64,000 nt of DNA from Rhea pennata. Lineage: Eukaryota > Chordata > Aves > Rheiformes > Rheidae. Below are positions 52,401 to 57,700 of this stretch, piece by piece (the first letter of the stretch is position 1; each line of letters starts with the position of its first letter). Position numbers and translations under genes: made by a program. The DNA lies in assembly GCF_028389875.1 (NCBI RefSeq), contig NC_084666.1:30226308-30290307 (forward strand). Reading direction: 5' to 3'. Below the pieces are notes generated by a model, which saw only the letters and a program-made list of their open reading frames with translations, did no database searches and was not told where the DNA came from.

Positions 52401-54195
52401 AAGAAAATAGCATTCACTATAAAGACGCAATAAGGTTTATGTCTTTAAGAAAGCATCCCCTGAAAATTTCAGCCAACTGTTGAGTTAGGAAATCAGAATC
52501 AGAGGTAATCTAATGTCTTCAGGTGCATATCTTCCATTTATTTAATGGAACTTGTGAACTGTTCACAATTTCTATCACTATATTAGTGTTTCTGCCTACA
52601 GCTGTGTCTGATAATAAGGTTCTATAGGGGACAATTAATGTTAAAAATGGAAATCAAATACATGTCAAATGCCCATCAGAAAGAAACTGTGTTTTTCATG
52701 AAAATCACGAAATGTTTGTAATGAAAATTGAGATAGTAAGCCACAAAGTGACTAAAATATACCAGTCATTTAATTTCCAATTGTGACACTCCAGATCCAC
52801 CAGTGTAACTATACAAGGTTAAATGAGGTATGACTTTTTACCAGCCTGTTTACAGCAAAATGGCTAAGCCTAAGAGGAGATCATTGATTAGACAGCTTCC
52901 TTCCTTGGGTTTTGCAGCTTCATCTCTCCTAGCGAGCATGTTTTTGATAGACACTGGCAAATATATGTAGTACATGAATGATACACCTGCAACCCAAAGA
53001 AAAGATTAGGATGTGGGAGTCATGTAGGGATACGGTGTTTTACCAGTAAAAGTATATTAAACTTAGCTGCAATAAAAAGAAAATCTTAATGTAAACATTT
53101 TCTAATGTTGTCCCAAAACAAATTTGGAGCAACCATTTCATGTCTATGCCCTCAAAAATACAAAAACCTGTAACATTTTTTCTATTCAGTGCATGTGTAA
53201 TTAGAGAAGCCCCACCTCACCAAACTGTCATGAATGTGATTTAGCCCACTTTTCACAAATGGAAAGCTAAGCACATAAATAGGTGTTTGCACTGCCAAAG
53301 CCAAAACTAGCACGAATGCGTATGACTGCACATATTCCCACAAAGAAGTATCTTGGTACTGTTGTGGAAGAAAAAGATTAGTATATACTAGCATATAACA
53401 TTGTAACTTTTAAATACCAAATGACAGCAGAACCAAAACTTCATTTTGCAGCTCTGCATCCTTATCTTGCAAGGGGATCAACTGTGAATACAGTCTTTTC
53501 TATTTTACTATAAACACAGGTGGAAGACAAGTTTTATTATATCATGATGATGCTTCCCAGTAATTATTTTATTGCTGCACGGGGGCTTAGAAATATTTAA
53601 GAGCCATTTACTTAGTCTCAAACTCTGAACTGCATTTGAACATATGCGTTTCAAATAATGTTCAGGGTGAGGGCCTGGCCTCACTGCAGCTCCGTTAGGA
53701 GGTCAGCGCCTTCATTACAAGCCGCGGGGCGACCGAGTCGCTGGGACGAGGCTGATGAGGAGATGCGGCAGCGCCGGGCGCCCCCAGGCCACGAGCGAGG
53801 CCAGGCTGGTGACGGCAGACGCGGCTTAGTTAGACGGAGCCGAAGCGCACAGCGCGCCCCAGAGCGGCGCTCGCGCGGCGCTCGGCGGGAGGCGCCGCGG
53901 CGTTTTTGCCGTTCGCGCTCCGCCGCCGGGATGCTGCAGGGCGGCCGCCGCCGCCCGGCGCGCAGCGGCAGCGGGGCCCGGCCCGCCACGGAGAGGTCCC
54001 TGTGGGACGGCGGCCCCGGGGGCCCGGGCCCGACCCCACGCCTCGCTCCGGCCGCCCGCCCCCTTACCTGTGCTGCAGCCCCACCAGCCCCAGGGTGATC
54101 ACATGGGGCACGTCCAGCTCCGTGGGCCACACGCCGGAGGCGATGCAGCCGAACACGCCGCACTCCTCGCGGATGCCCAGCTCCTCCAGCTCCAT
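7199..54195 (-). CDS. PPAT: Amidophosphoribosyltransferase (glutamine PRPP amidotransferase), complete, 11 coding exons
   Basis: PPAT catalyses the committed step of de novo purine synthesis, PRPP plus glutamine to 5-phosphoribosylamine, in the cytosol. Exons on the minus strand: 54068-54195, 20419-20485, 16603-16809, 15082-15194, 14818-14963, 13549-13621, 11470-11621, 10148-10275, 9622-9843, 8755-8875 and 7199-7374. They total 1533 nt: 510 residues and a TGA, with every junction GT-AG and in phase. An 11-residue propeptide ([11 protein letters not shown]) precedes the nucleophile Cys12 of the N-terminal glutaminase domain. The phosphoribosyltransferase domain carries the PRPP loop [13 protein letters not shown] at 385-397. 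The 4Fe-4S cysteines are visible at 280, 426, 496 and 499. It is divergent to PAICS, and intron 1 (33.6 kb) contains a nested plus-strand gene. Confidence 0.97.
8755..8875 (-). CDS. PPAT: PPAT exon 10
   Basis: 121 nt beginning [20 protein letters not shown], with the iron-sulfur ligand Cys426 and [16 protein letters not shown]. Confidence 0.97.
9622..9843 (-). CDS. PPAT: PPAT exon 9 (PRPP-binding loop)
   Basis: 74 codons, residues 339-412, with [20 protein letters not shown] and the PRPP-binding motif [13 protein letters not shown]. Phase 0 at both ends. Confidence 0.98.
10148..10275 (-). CDS. PPAT: PPAT exon 8
   Basis: 128 nt encoding [20 protein letters not shown] and [19 protein letters not shown]; it ends on a codon boundary at residue 338. 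Confidence 0.97.
11470..11621 (-). CDS. PPAT: PPAT exon 7
   Basis: 152 nt encoding [20 protein letters not shown] and [15 protein letters not shown]. It carries Cys280, an iron-sulfur cluster ligand in this family. Confidence 0.97.
12444..12476. repeat. Imperfect (GATA)n microsatellite
   Basis: Run of ACAGATAGATAGATAGATA followed by interrupted units, in PPAT intron 6. Confidence 0.85.
13035..13230 (-). mobile_element. CR1 LINE 3'-end fragment
   Basis: Reverse complement of the typical avian CR1 3' end. It opens with TCACAGAATTACAGAATGG, then has GGAAGGGACCTCTGGAGATC, AGTCCAACCCCC, TATCTCCAGAGAAGGAGACT and GACCTGTTCCAGTGCTCTGT. It is better preserved than the copy at 1460 and lies in PPAT intron 6 in the sense orientation of PPAT. 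Confidence 0.92.
13549..13621 (-). CDS. PPAT: PPAT exon 6
   Basis: 73 nt encoding [19 protein letters not shown], the end of the glutaminase domain. Its last codon is completed by exon 7 as Glu245, where the human protein (from memory) has Arg. Confidence 0.95.
14818..14963 (-). CDS. PPAT: PPAT exon 5
   Basis: 146 nt encoding [20 protein letters not shown] and [14 protein letters not shown]; donor AAG|GTAAAA. Confidence 0.97.
15082..15194 (-). CDS. PPAT: PPAT exon 4
   Basis: 113 nt encoding [20 protein letters not shown] and DTADWVA of the glutaminase domain; donor AAG|GTGAGG. Confidence 0.96.
16603..16809 (-). CDS. PPAT: PPAT exon 3
   Basis: 69 codons, residues 66-134, with the glutaminase motifs [11 protein letters not shown] and [11 protein letters not shown]. 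Acceptor CTGAAG follows a long pyrimidine tract; the donor is AAG|GTTAGT. Confidence 0.97.
20419..20485 (-). CDS. PPAT: PPAT exon 2
   Basis: A 67-nt exon encoding [12 protein letters not shown] and AFKVHK of the glutaminase domain. Acceptor and donor are canonical. It completes the split arginine codon of exon 1 and ends on a codon boundary at residue 65. Confidence 0.96.
20486..22442. other. PPAT intron 1, PPAT-exon-2-proximal part
   Basis: AT-rich intronic sequence between PPAT exon 2 and the nested plus-strand gene. I see no exon or repeat of note. Confidence 0.6.
22443..22472. repeat. (CT)15 microsatellite
   Basis: Uninterrupted CT dinucleotide run about 0.36 kb upstream of the nested gene's first recognised start codon; possibly within its promoter region. 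Confidence 0.95.
22560..22827 (+). other. Possible 5' UTR or upstream coding of the nested gene
   Basis: Not strongly AT-rich, without an obvious TATA box. The trihelix frame stays open only back to the TAG at 22774-22776. In that frame 22801-22827 reads NHFQVTFN, matching NHFKVITVN before domain 3. Transcription start not determined. Confidence 0.35.
22828..23215 (+). CDS. Nested gene exon: trihelix domain 1
   Basis: 129 codons plus one base. From ATG at 22828 it reads [18 protein letters not shown], with Trp9, Trp21 and Trp56 as the trihelix tryptophans, [17 protein letters not shown] at 54-70 and [12 protein letters not shown] Ser/Thr-rich tail leads to donor CAAG|GTAAAA. The 5' limit is uncertain: acceptor-like AGs end at 22776, 22795 and 22815. 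The 22795 site would give the same phase 1 as the other exons. The homologous third copy shows that sequence just upstream of the ATG was once coding. Confidence 0.85.
22828..45289 (+). CDS. Nested trihelix (Myb/SANT-like) triple-domain protein, antisense in PPAT intron 1
   Basis: I do not recognise this as a named gene. Exons: 22828-23215, 28068-28154, 30190-30252 (or to 30270), 31526-31954, 33104-33193, 33976-34047, 38095-38181, 41117-41188, 41870-42271, 43702-43761 and 45069-45289. All junctions are GT-AG and phase 1, and the sum is 1971 nt: 656 residues and a TAG (635 if the third exon is skipped). Three trihelix domains of the Myb_DNA-bind_4 type, as in ZSCAN20, ZSCAN29 and MSANTD proteins, start near residues 5, 200 and 452. 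Each has GKHW, RNK.IF, RDWKQCR.KYKNLK.EY and a final DAIL/DCIL. Between them lie acidic linkers; the C-terminus is a leucine/glutamate-rich probable coiled coil. A nuclear DNA-binding role is inferred. The start is ATG 22828 (good Kozak context; in-frame stop at 22774), but an upstream start is possible. Confidence 0.82.
23216..28067. other. Intron of the nested gene
   Basis: A 4.85-kb intron on the plus strand. It contains a slightly GC-richer patch around 25230-25450 of unknown nature and a candidate minus-strand exon at 26834-27010. I could not find another phase-1 linker exon with both splice sites here. Confidence 0.5.
26834..27010 (-). CDS. Candidate terminal exon, unrecognised cysteine-containing peptide
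   Basis: On the minus strand a strong acceptor (TTGTTTCTCTGGCAG) precedes 27010. An open frame of 58 codons then runs to TAA at 26836-26834, and a minus-strand AATAAA lies at 26658-26663, about 170 bases on. The peptide includes [20 protein letters not shown] and [13 protein letters not shown] do not recognise it and no partner exon is established. It is in the PPAT sense and could be an alternative PPAT-locus transcript or a chance frame. Confidence 0.25.
   Translation of the reverse strand, partial: RLLPPGAELTEEKVYLCRHCCAFICSRAAKQTMEKEEQILCWSATECATGIVMDKFLF
28068..28154 (+). CDS. Nested gene linker exon L1
   Basis: 29 codons, phase 1 to phase 1; acceptor CTTTCCTTCCCAG, donor CTAG|GTATAG. 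Encodes the acidic [20 protein letters not shown] followed by MSHVRPVQL. Confidence 0.75.
28155..30189. other. Intron of the nested gene
   Basis: 2.0-kb AT-rich intron containing the AT-repeat at 29100-29172 and a small hairpin at 29820-29856. No other exon recognised. Confidence 0.55.
29100..29172. repeat. (TA)n/(TAA)n-rich low-complexity tract
   Basis: Alternating TATATA, TGTGTG and ATAATAATA runs in an intron of the nested gene. Confidence 0.9.
30190..30252 (+). CDS. Nested gene linker exon L1b (with an alternative donor at 30270)
   Basis: A strong acceptor (TTTCTTTCACTCGTTCAG) starts an open phase-1 segment [20 protein letters not shown]. Two good donors follow, A|GTGAGC after 30252 and A|GTGAGC after 30270. 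Both end in phase 1, giving 21 or 27 codons. The [10 protein letters not shown] core resembles the SIS..SED core of linkers L2a and L2d. Confidence 0.6.
31484..31525 (+). other. Alternative 14-codon 5' extension of the trihelix-2 exon
   Basis: Two acceptors ending in ATGCAG|GTAA lie exactly 42 bases apart, each after a CCCC-rich pyrimidine tract. Use of the upstream one adds [17 protein letters not shown] sequence in frame with no stop. Confidence 0.5.
31526..31954 (+). CDS. Nested gene exon: trihelix domain 2
   Basis: 143 codons, phase 1 to phase 1. After a Pro/Thr-rich lead ([11 protein letters not shown]) it encodes [20 protein letters not shown], then [33 protein letters not shown] and [11 protein letters not shown]. 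Donor ATAG|GTAAGT. Domain 2 is closer to domain 3 than to domain 1. A second in-frame acceptor 42 bases upstream could extend the exon. Confidence 0.9.
32027..32063. repeat. Poly(C)-poly(A) tract
   Basis: C13 followed by AG and A22, shortly after the trihelix-2 exon. Interruption-free homopolymers are prone to assembly error. Confidence 0.9.
33104..33193 (+). CDS. Nested gene linker exon L2a
   Basis: 30 codons, phase 1 both ends; acceptor TTTACACAG, donor TCAG|GTAAAC. Encodes [20 protein letters not shown] and [10 protein letters not shown]. The DSISNMSED core matches DSISTTSED of L2d. Confidence 0.85.
33976..34047 (+). CDS. Nested gene linker exon L2b
   Basis: 24 codons, phase 1 both ends; acceptor TTCTGACAG, consensus donor ACAA|GTAAGT. 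Encodes [20 protein letters not shown]. Confidence 0.7.
34048..38094. other. Intron of the nested gene
   Basis: 4.0-kb AT-rich intron. Longer open frames (for example on the minus strand at 36260-36694) lack splice context or family resemblance. No repeat family recognised. Confidence 0.55.
38095..38181 (+). CDS. Nested gene linker exon L2c with a SUMO-type motif
   Basis: 29 codons, phase 1 both ends; acceptor TTTTTTGCACAG, donor ATAG|GTGGGT. Encodes [20 protein letters not shown] and [12 protein letters not shown] fits the sumoylation consensus (hydrophobic-K-x-E), and the acidic LEDEED resembles LEDDED of L1. Confidence 0.8.
38182..41116. other. Intron of the nested gene
   Basis: 2.9-kb AT-rich intron with a small TTAATATG/TTAACATA palindromic cluster near 38745-38776. 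An open stretch at 40314-40727 has no features of a real exon. Confidence 0.55.
41117..41188 (+). CDS. Nested gene linker exon L2d
   Basis: 24 codons, phase 1 both ends; acceptor GTTTCTTTAG, donor ACAG|GTGAGT. Encodes [20 protein letters not shown] and VGT. Duplicate-like relative of L2a. Confidence 0.85.
41870..42271 (+). CDS. Nested gene exon: trihelix domain 3
   Basis: 134 codons, phase 1 both ends; acceptor TATATTTTCAG, donor CCAG|GTACTA. Encodes [18 protein letters not shown], then [55 protein letters not shown], an arginine-rich RRRMRF and EVDCILRRQ. It is the most basic of the three domains. Confidence 0.9.
42272..43701. other. Intron of the nested gene
   Basis: 1.4-kb intron. A good acceptor-like site (CCATTTTTTGCAG) near 43110 opens a phase-1 frame of only about 22 codons with no donor, so it is not called. 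A short TTCCAGGTAGG tandem pair lies near 42940. Confidence 0.5.
43702..43761 (+). CDS. Nested gene linker exon L3
   Basis: 20 codons, phase 1 both ends; acceptor TAAGTTTCAG, donor GATG|GTAAGA. Encodes [20 protein letters not shown]; the KRK cluster could help nuclear import. Confidence 0.7.
44421..44721 (+). mobile_element. CR1 LINE 3'-end fragment
   Basis: Forward-orientation CR1 3' region: GGCAGGACTCTTTTCAC, GATGCCCAGCAATAGGATGA, GAGAAACTTCTTTACTGTGA, ACAGGTTGCCCAGAGAGGTT and GAGGTCCCTTCCAACCTCAA, ending with the diagnostic ATTCTGTGATTCTGTGA. It sits in the last intron of the nested gene, in its sense orientation. Confidence 0.95.
44986..45011. other. Perfect 26-bp palindrome centred on CACGTG
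   Basis: Two 13-bp arms without a spacer (GAAAATCTAGCAC and its complement) meet at a CACGTG E-box. It lies 58 bases upstream of the final exon of the nested gene. Confidence 0.9.
45069..45289 (+). CDS. Nested gene terminal exon, probable coiled coil
   Basis: Acceptor TTTTGTCCACAG; 73 codons plus two bases ending at TAG 45287-45289. Encodes [20 protein letters not shown], then LLTEKVHTV and [20 protein letters not shown]. The spacing of leucines and charged residues suggests an amphipathic helix for oligomerisation, as at the C-terminus of many trihelix/MSANTD-like proteins. Confidence 0.8.
45599..45604 (+). terminator. Poly(A) signal AATAAA of the nested gene
   Basis: First canonical AATAAA downstream of the stop codon, 310 bases on, implying a short 3' UTR (about 45290-45625). 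Confidence 0.55.
45625..52340. other. PPAT intron 1, gene-free middle part
   Basis: About 6.7 kb of AT-rich sequence with no exon or mobile element that I can support. A degenerate GGTTAGG/GGTTGAG cluster lies near 45685-45725 and a repeated ATTTAGACGATTA pair near 49999-50027. Confidence 0.55.
52363..52368 (-). terminator. Possible minus-strand poly(A) signal
   Basis: AATAAA on the minus strand about 0.52 kb beyond the stop of the candidate terminal exon at 52888-52986. Confidence 0.3.
52888..52986 (-). CDS. Candidate last exon downstream of the membrane-helix exon
   Basis: Acceptor TTTGGGTTGCAG precedes 52986 on the minus strand. Joined in phase 0 to the exon at 53221-53358 it reads [20 protein letters not shown] to a stop at 52890-52888. 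A different frame of the same segment is open longer and reads more like ordinary protein ([20 protein letters not shown]), so the join may be wrong or the gene decayed. Confidence 0.3.
   Translation of the reverse strand: MYHSCTTYICQCLSKTCSLGEMKLQNPRKEAV
53221..53358 (-). CDS. Candidate exon with a membrane helix, unrecognised
   Basis: Exactly 46 codons, phase 0 at both ends: acceptor CTTTTTCTTCCACAACAG and donor TTTG|GTGAGG on the minus strand. It encodes [20 protein letters not shown] and then [16 protein letters not shown]. The hydrophobic stretch is long enough for one transmembrane helix, and the other two frames contain stops. It lies in PPAT intron 1, about 0.7 kb from PPAT exon 1 and in the same sense. 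It could be an alternative PPAT-locus transcript, a small separate gene or a relic. I do not recognise the family. Confidence 0.4.
54068..54195 (-). CDS. PPAT: PPAT exon 1
   Basis: ATG at 54195-54193; 42 codons plus two bases, ending at donor CAG|GTAAGG style sequence (GT at 54067-54066). It encodes the propeptide, catalytic Cys12 ([11 protein letters not shown]) and [10 protein letters not shown]. It lies inside the shared CpG island. Confidence 0.97.
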
Positions 54196-54754
54196 GGTGC
54201 GGCCGGCACGTGGCGGCGGCGGGCGGCGGGCGGCGCTCCGGCGGCGGCGGCGGGCGGCCTCGCGGCTCCGGCGCGCTCCTCGCGGCGCCGCGCGCAGCCA
54301 ACAGCGCGGCGCCGCCGGTACCCTGCCGGCGCGGCCTCCCTCATTTACATACGGGGAGGCTCCGCGCCCCGCGCATCCCTCCTCCCCCGCCGCGCCGCCG
54401 CCGCCGCCGCCGCCCCCGCTTGCGGCGGCACCTGCCCCCGGCCGCAGCAGGCCGCCGTGCGCCCGCGGGGGGGACGGGACGGGGGTGCGCGGGCGTTCGC
54501 ACTGGCCGAGAAGTTGGGCCGGGACCGTTCGCACCGGGAAGGGGAGGAAGGGGGGGAGGGCTGGAGTTCGCCCCGGCGGCGAGGGGGGAAGGGGGTGCGG
54601 GCCGGCGGCGCGGCGATTGGCGGGCGGCGGCACCGCTGCCCGCCGCCCCGCCTGCCCGCCCCTTCCGCCGGCCCCTTCTTACCCCGGCGGCGGGGCCCGG
54701 CCGCGTGTGCTGAGCTTCTGCTCTGTGCCCTAGGTGCCTGCTCCCGCCGCCGCC
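54196..54754. promoter_or_regulatory. Bidirectional PPAT-PAICS promoter
   Basis: The two start codons face away from each other 559 bases apart. There is no TATA box. Visible elements include an inverted CCAAT box (ATTGG at 54616-54620), several GC boxes (for example CGCCCCGCC-like near 54645), and an octamer-like ATTTACAT at 54343-54350. Co-expression of the linked avian purine genes GPAT (PPAT) and AIRC (PAICS) from one bidirectional promoter is established in the literature. The individual factor assignments are inference. Confidence 0.88.
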
Positions 54755-54773
54755 ATGGCTCCCGCAGCATCAG
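54755..54773 (+). CDS. PAICS: PAICS exon 1
   Basis: Six codons plus one base, MAPAAS, then donor CAG|GTAACT. Lies in the shared CpG island. Confidence 0.93.
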
Positions 54774-57700
54774 GTAACTCCGTTCGCTCCCGGGGCGCCC
54801 TGAGGGGAGCGGCCGGTGGGCGCGCGCGCGCTCCGCGGCCGTCGCGCGCTGAGGGGGCCAGTAACGGCCGAAGGGGGGGGAGGGGGCGCCGCTCACAACG
54901 GAGCGGGCTGTGGGGCGGCGGGGGGGGCTCGGGGCTGCCCCGCGCTCCGGCGGTCTGAGAGGCGGCTGCTGGGGTGTGGGTGCTTTCAACCCAAACTCCT
55001 TCCGCGCGAAAGTTCTTCTGTTTTTTTTGGGGGGAGCACCCCCGGGAGGCTAGTTTCCCCTCGCCCTCCGCGTGCGAAGCTGCCTGTGAGCAGGTTAAGT
55101 CTCGCTTCGTCGCCTCAAAGAAGCGAGGACCAGGTGTAGGTGAGCGCTAAAGGCGCAGCGAGCTGAAACTTGCTACGTCTTTTTGTCTGGAGCCGTTCAC
55201 GTGCCCGACATCCCCACTTAAGATCCTCCGTGAAGCTGCTGCTTTAGATCCGTGCCGCTTAGCAGCGTTATCTGAGCTCCGAGGTTTCTCTGCCTGTTCC
55301 GTCCTGGCGGTTGAAAAGTAGTGAAACTGACGTCAGATTGGAGGTTTTGTGTTAGTAGTGTCAGTGCAAAGTGTCAGCTGGCTATGTGTATATATATATT
55401 AAAAAAAAAGTTAATAGGGAAATAAACATAGCCGAAAGAGTGCACTGCTTCTTTCAACTGAAAGATGCTTACATTTAACAAAACAAATACAGATCTGTTG
55501 TGTCAGTAGAACTTAGGACAGAAGTTACAAGCGATTGCAGGCTTCTACCCTTACTGCTGAAAGGAAACTTCCTGAACAATTGGTTCTGTAGGTGGGAGTG
55601 TTTCCGTAGTGGTTGCTGACTAAGGTCTAGGGTCCTGCTGGGCAGACTTTGCATCCAACTAAAATCATGCTAGCTTGGTTTGCTAATATACAAAGGTAGT
55701 GTTGTTTCTGTCTGAAACTTTTTTGTTGTTTTTTGTAGAATTGAAACTTGGCAAAAAAGTTAACGAAGGCAAAACAAAAGAAGTCTACGAGTTGCCAGAG
55801 ATCCCGGGATGCGTTTTGATGCAGTCAAAAGACCAAATAACTGCAGGAAATGCAGCCAGGAAGGATCGTATGGAAGGAAAGGCTGCAATTTCCAATACAA
55901 CAACTAGCTGTGTGTTTCAGTTACTTCAAGAAGCTGGTAAGTATTTTAAATGTTAAAATAAACAGCAGACACTCTGTTGCAGAGACACTTTAATAATATT
56001 GTTTGGAGAGCCTTGAGGCTCTTCAGTTTTTTTTGACATCATTTTCTTAGTTGTGTGTGAGGTTTTTTGTTTGTTTCAGGCTTTTCCTTCCCCTCCGCCC
56101 CCCCCCCATAAGCTGGGTGACTCGGTCATTTGGGACACAAGAGAGTCTGAAGCAATCTTTCAATCACAGATAACACTACTATAGTTTGTCTTTCATGTTT
56201 GGTTACGCCCCTACATCTCCTCTCCCCTCTGCTCTTGTCAATCCTTGCTTCTATTGAGTGTAATAACAGGCTGGATGCATCTCATCTTTCTTGTTACTTT
56301 AACTTTAGCTTAGAAGCCACTGCTAGCTAGTGATAGTATCAGACTATAACTAAAAGTTACTCTAACTAAAAGTGAGTTCTGTACCACACTTCCAAAAATG
56401 GAGTCGTTATCTTCACTTTACAACATTTCAGAAATATTTTCCTTATCTGAGGGTATAATACTTATCTCTTCCTAGGTAGTGTGTTTTTTTTTTCCCCAGA
56501 AAAAATAAAATAGGTAATTGCCATTGGGGTGTGTGGGTAGTGGTGTTTTTTGTTTGTTTTGTTTTTGGTTTTTTTAATGTTTGCAGGAAAATTATGTGCA
56601 AGTTGCAAAGAACAACTTGAATTAGTAGGTTCTCAGCTTGTGTCTGGAAATAGTAGTATAATACAGGCAACAATAGACTGTCTAAGGCAGTGTTCATAGC
56701 TGCGTGCTTCGTTACTTTTGAAGCATTTGAACAAAGACTGCTTCGTTTTGAGTACCAATTATGCTAAAAGTTGTGTAGTTGGCAGCACATATAGTGTAGC
56801 AATAGATTTGAGATGCTCAAATGCTGAAATTCTAATATGCTTCATATGTGGAGAAGAGAAATCTTTTCCCTAAAGTTATATTCACCTATATTTCTATGCA
56901 GGTAGCTTAATCTCGGCACATATTTTAAGAACTATTTTGCAAAAGGACTAGTGGGGAAGCAGGAAAATATGATCAGGTCATAATCCTCAGTCACTAGGCT
57001 TTCCTGGAAAGCCTGTTTTGCATATAGTACCAAGAAATCTCCAAGATCATTCCTGATAGTTTAGGTTTTTTTTTCCCCCCTCATTTTTTTAAAAAAAGTA
57101 ATTTTCACTTTGGAGCAATGAGTAAGATGTTTTGCCTAATTTTCATGATGTAAAATAAACTGTCAGATATTAAATATTTTAAATCTTATATATAACTTGC
57201 TGTAGATGTTTCAAAGATCTTTAAACGGCTTTTGCTGAGTAACTTTAGGTGCTCTGGAAAATTCTGTGCAGAATAACCTGTAGCTGCATTTTACAACAAC
57301 AAAAGTAGTTTCAGTTTTTTTTTTTTCCAGTTTGGTTATTTGACTGGCATAAATTGCAGATAATACTAATGCCTTATTGTAGAAGCAGTTTGTTTGCTTT
57401 GCGCAACTTCTCTTAACGTATTTTTTCAAAGGTGATGATTTACAAAGAGTTCTGTTAAAGTTTCTTGCTTGTTTGTAATGGAGCTGATGTCAGCACTTCT
57501 AAAGCACACATCTGCGCTGATTAAAAATGCAGTAATAAACCAGGTGAGGGGGTTGGGAACCATATTTAGAAGTGACTTGATATGCAGTTATCAGTTTCAA
57601 TTATTTCATCCTCTGGGGCAGTATGAAAAGTTAATGTTCATACTGTATTTTAAGCTTTTTACTTGTTCTTCTTCCTTTATATCTCTGGAGATAGAATGGA

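Larger units (their letters stand above)
53680..55000. promoter_or_regulatory. CpG island spanning PPAT exon 1 and PAICS exon 1
   Basis: About 1.3 kb of extreme GC and CpG content with abrupt edges. It covers both first exons and the region between them. The many long open frames here on both strands are composition artefacts. Confidence 0.9.

Noticed and set aside
53681..55139. Many long overlapping open frames on both strands (up to 275 codons)
   Set aside because: They coincide with the CpG island. Stop codons are rare there because of base composition, the peptides are Arg/Pro/Gly/Ala-rich low complexity, and only PPAT exon 1 and PAICS exon 1 match known proteins.
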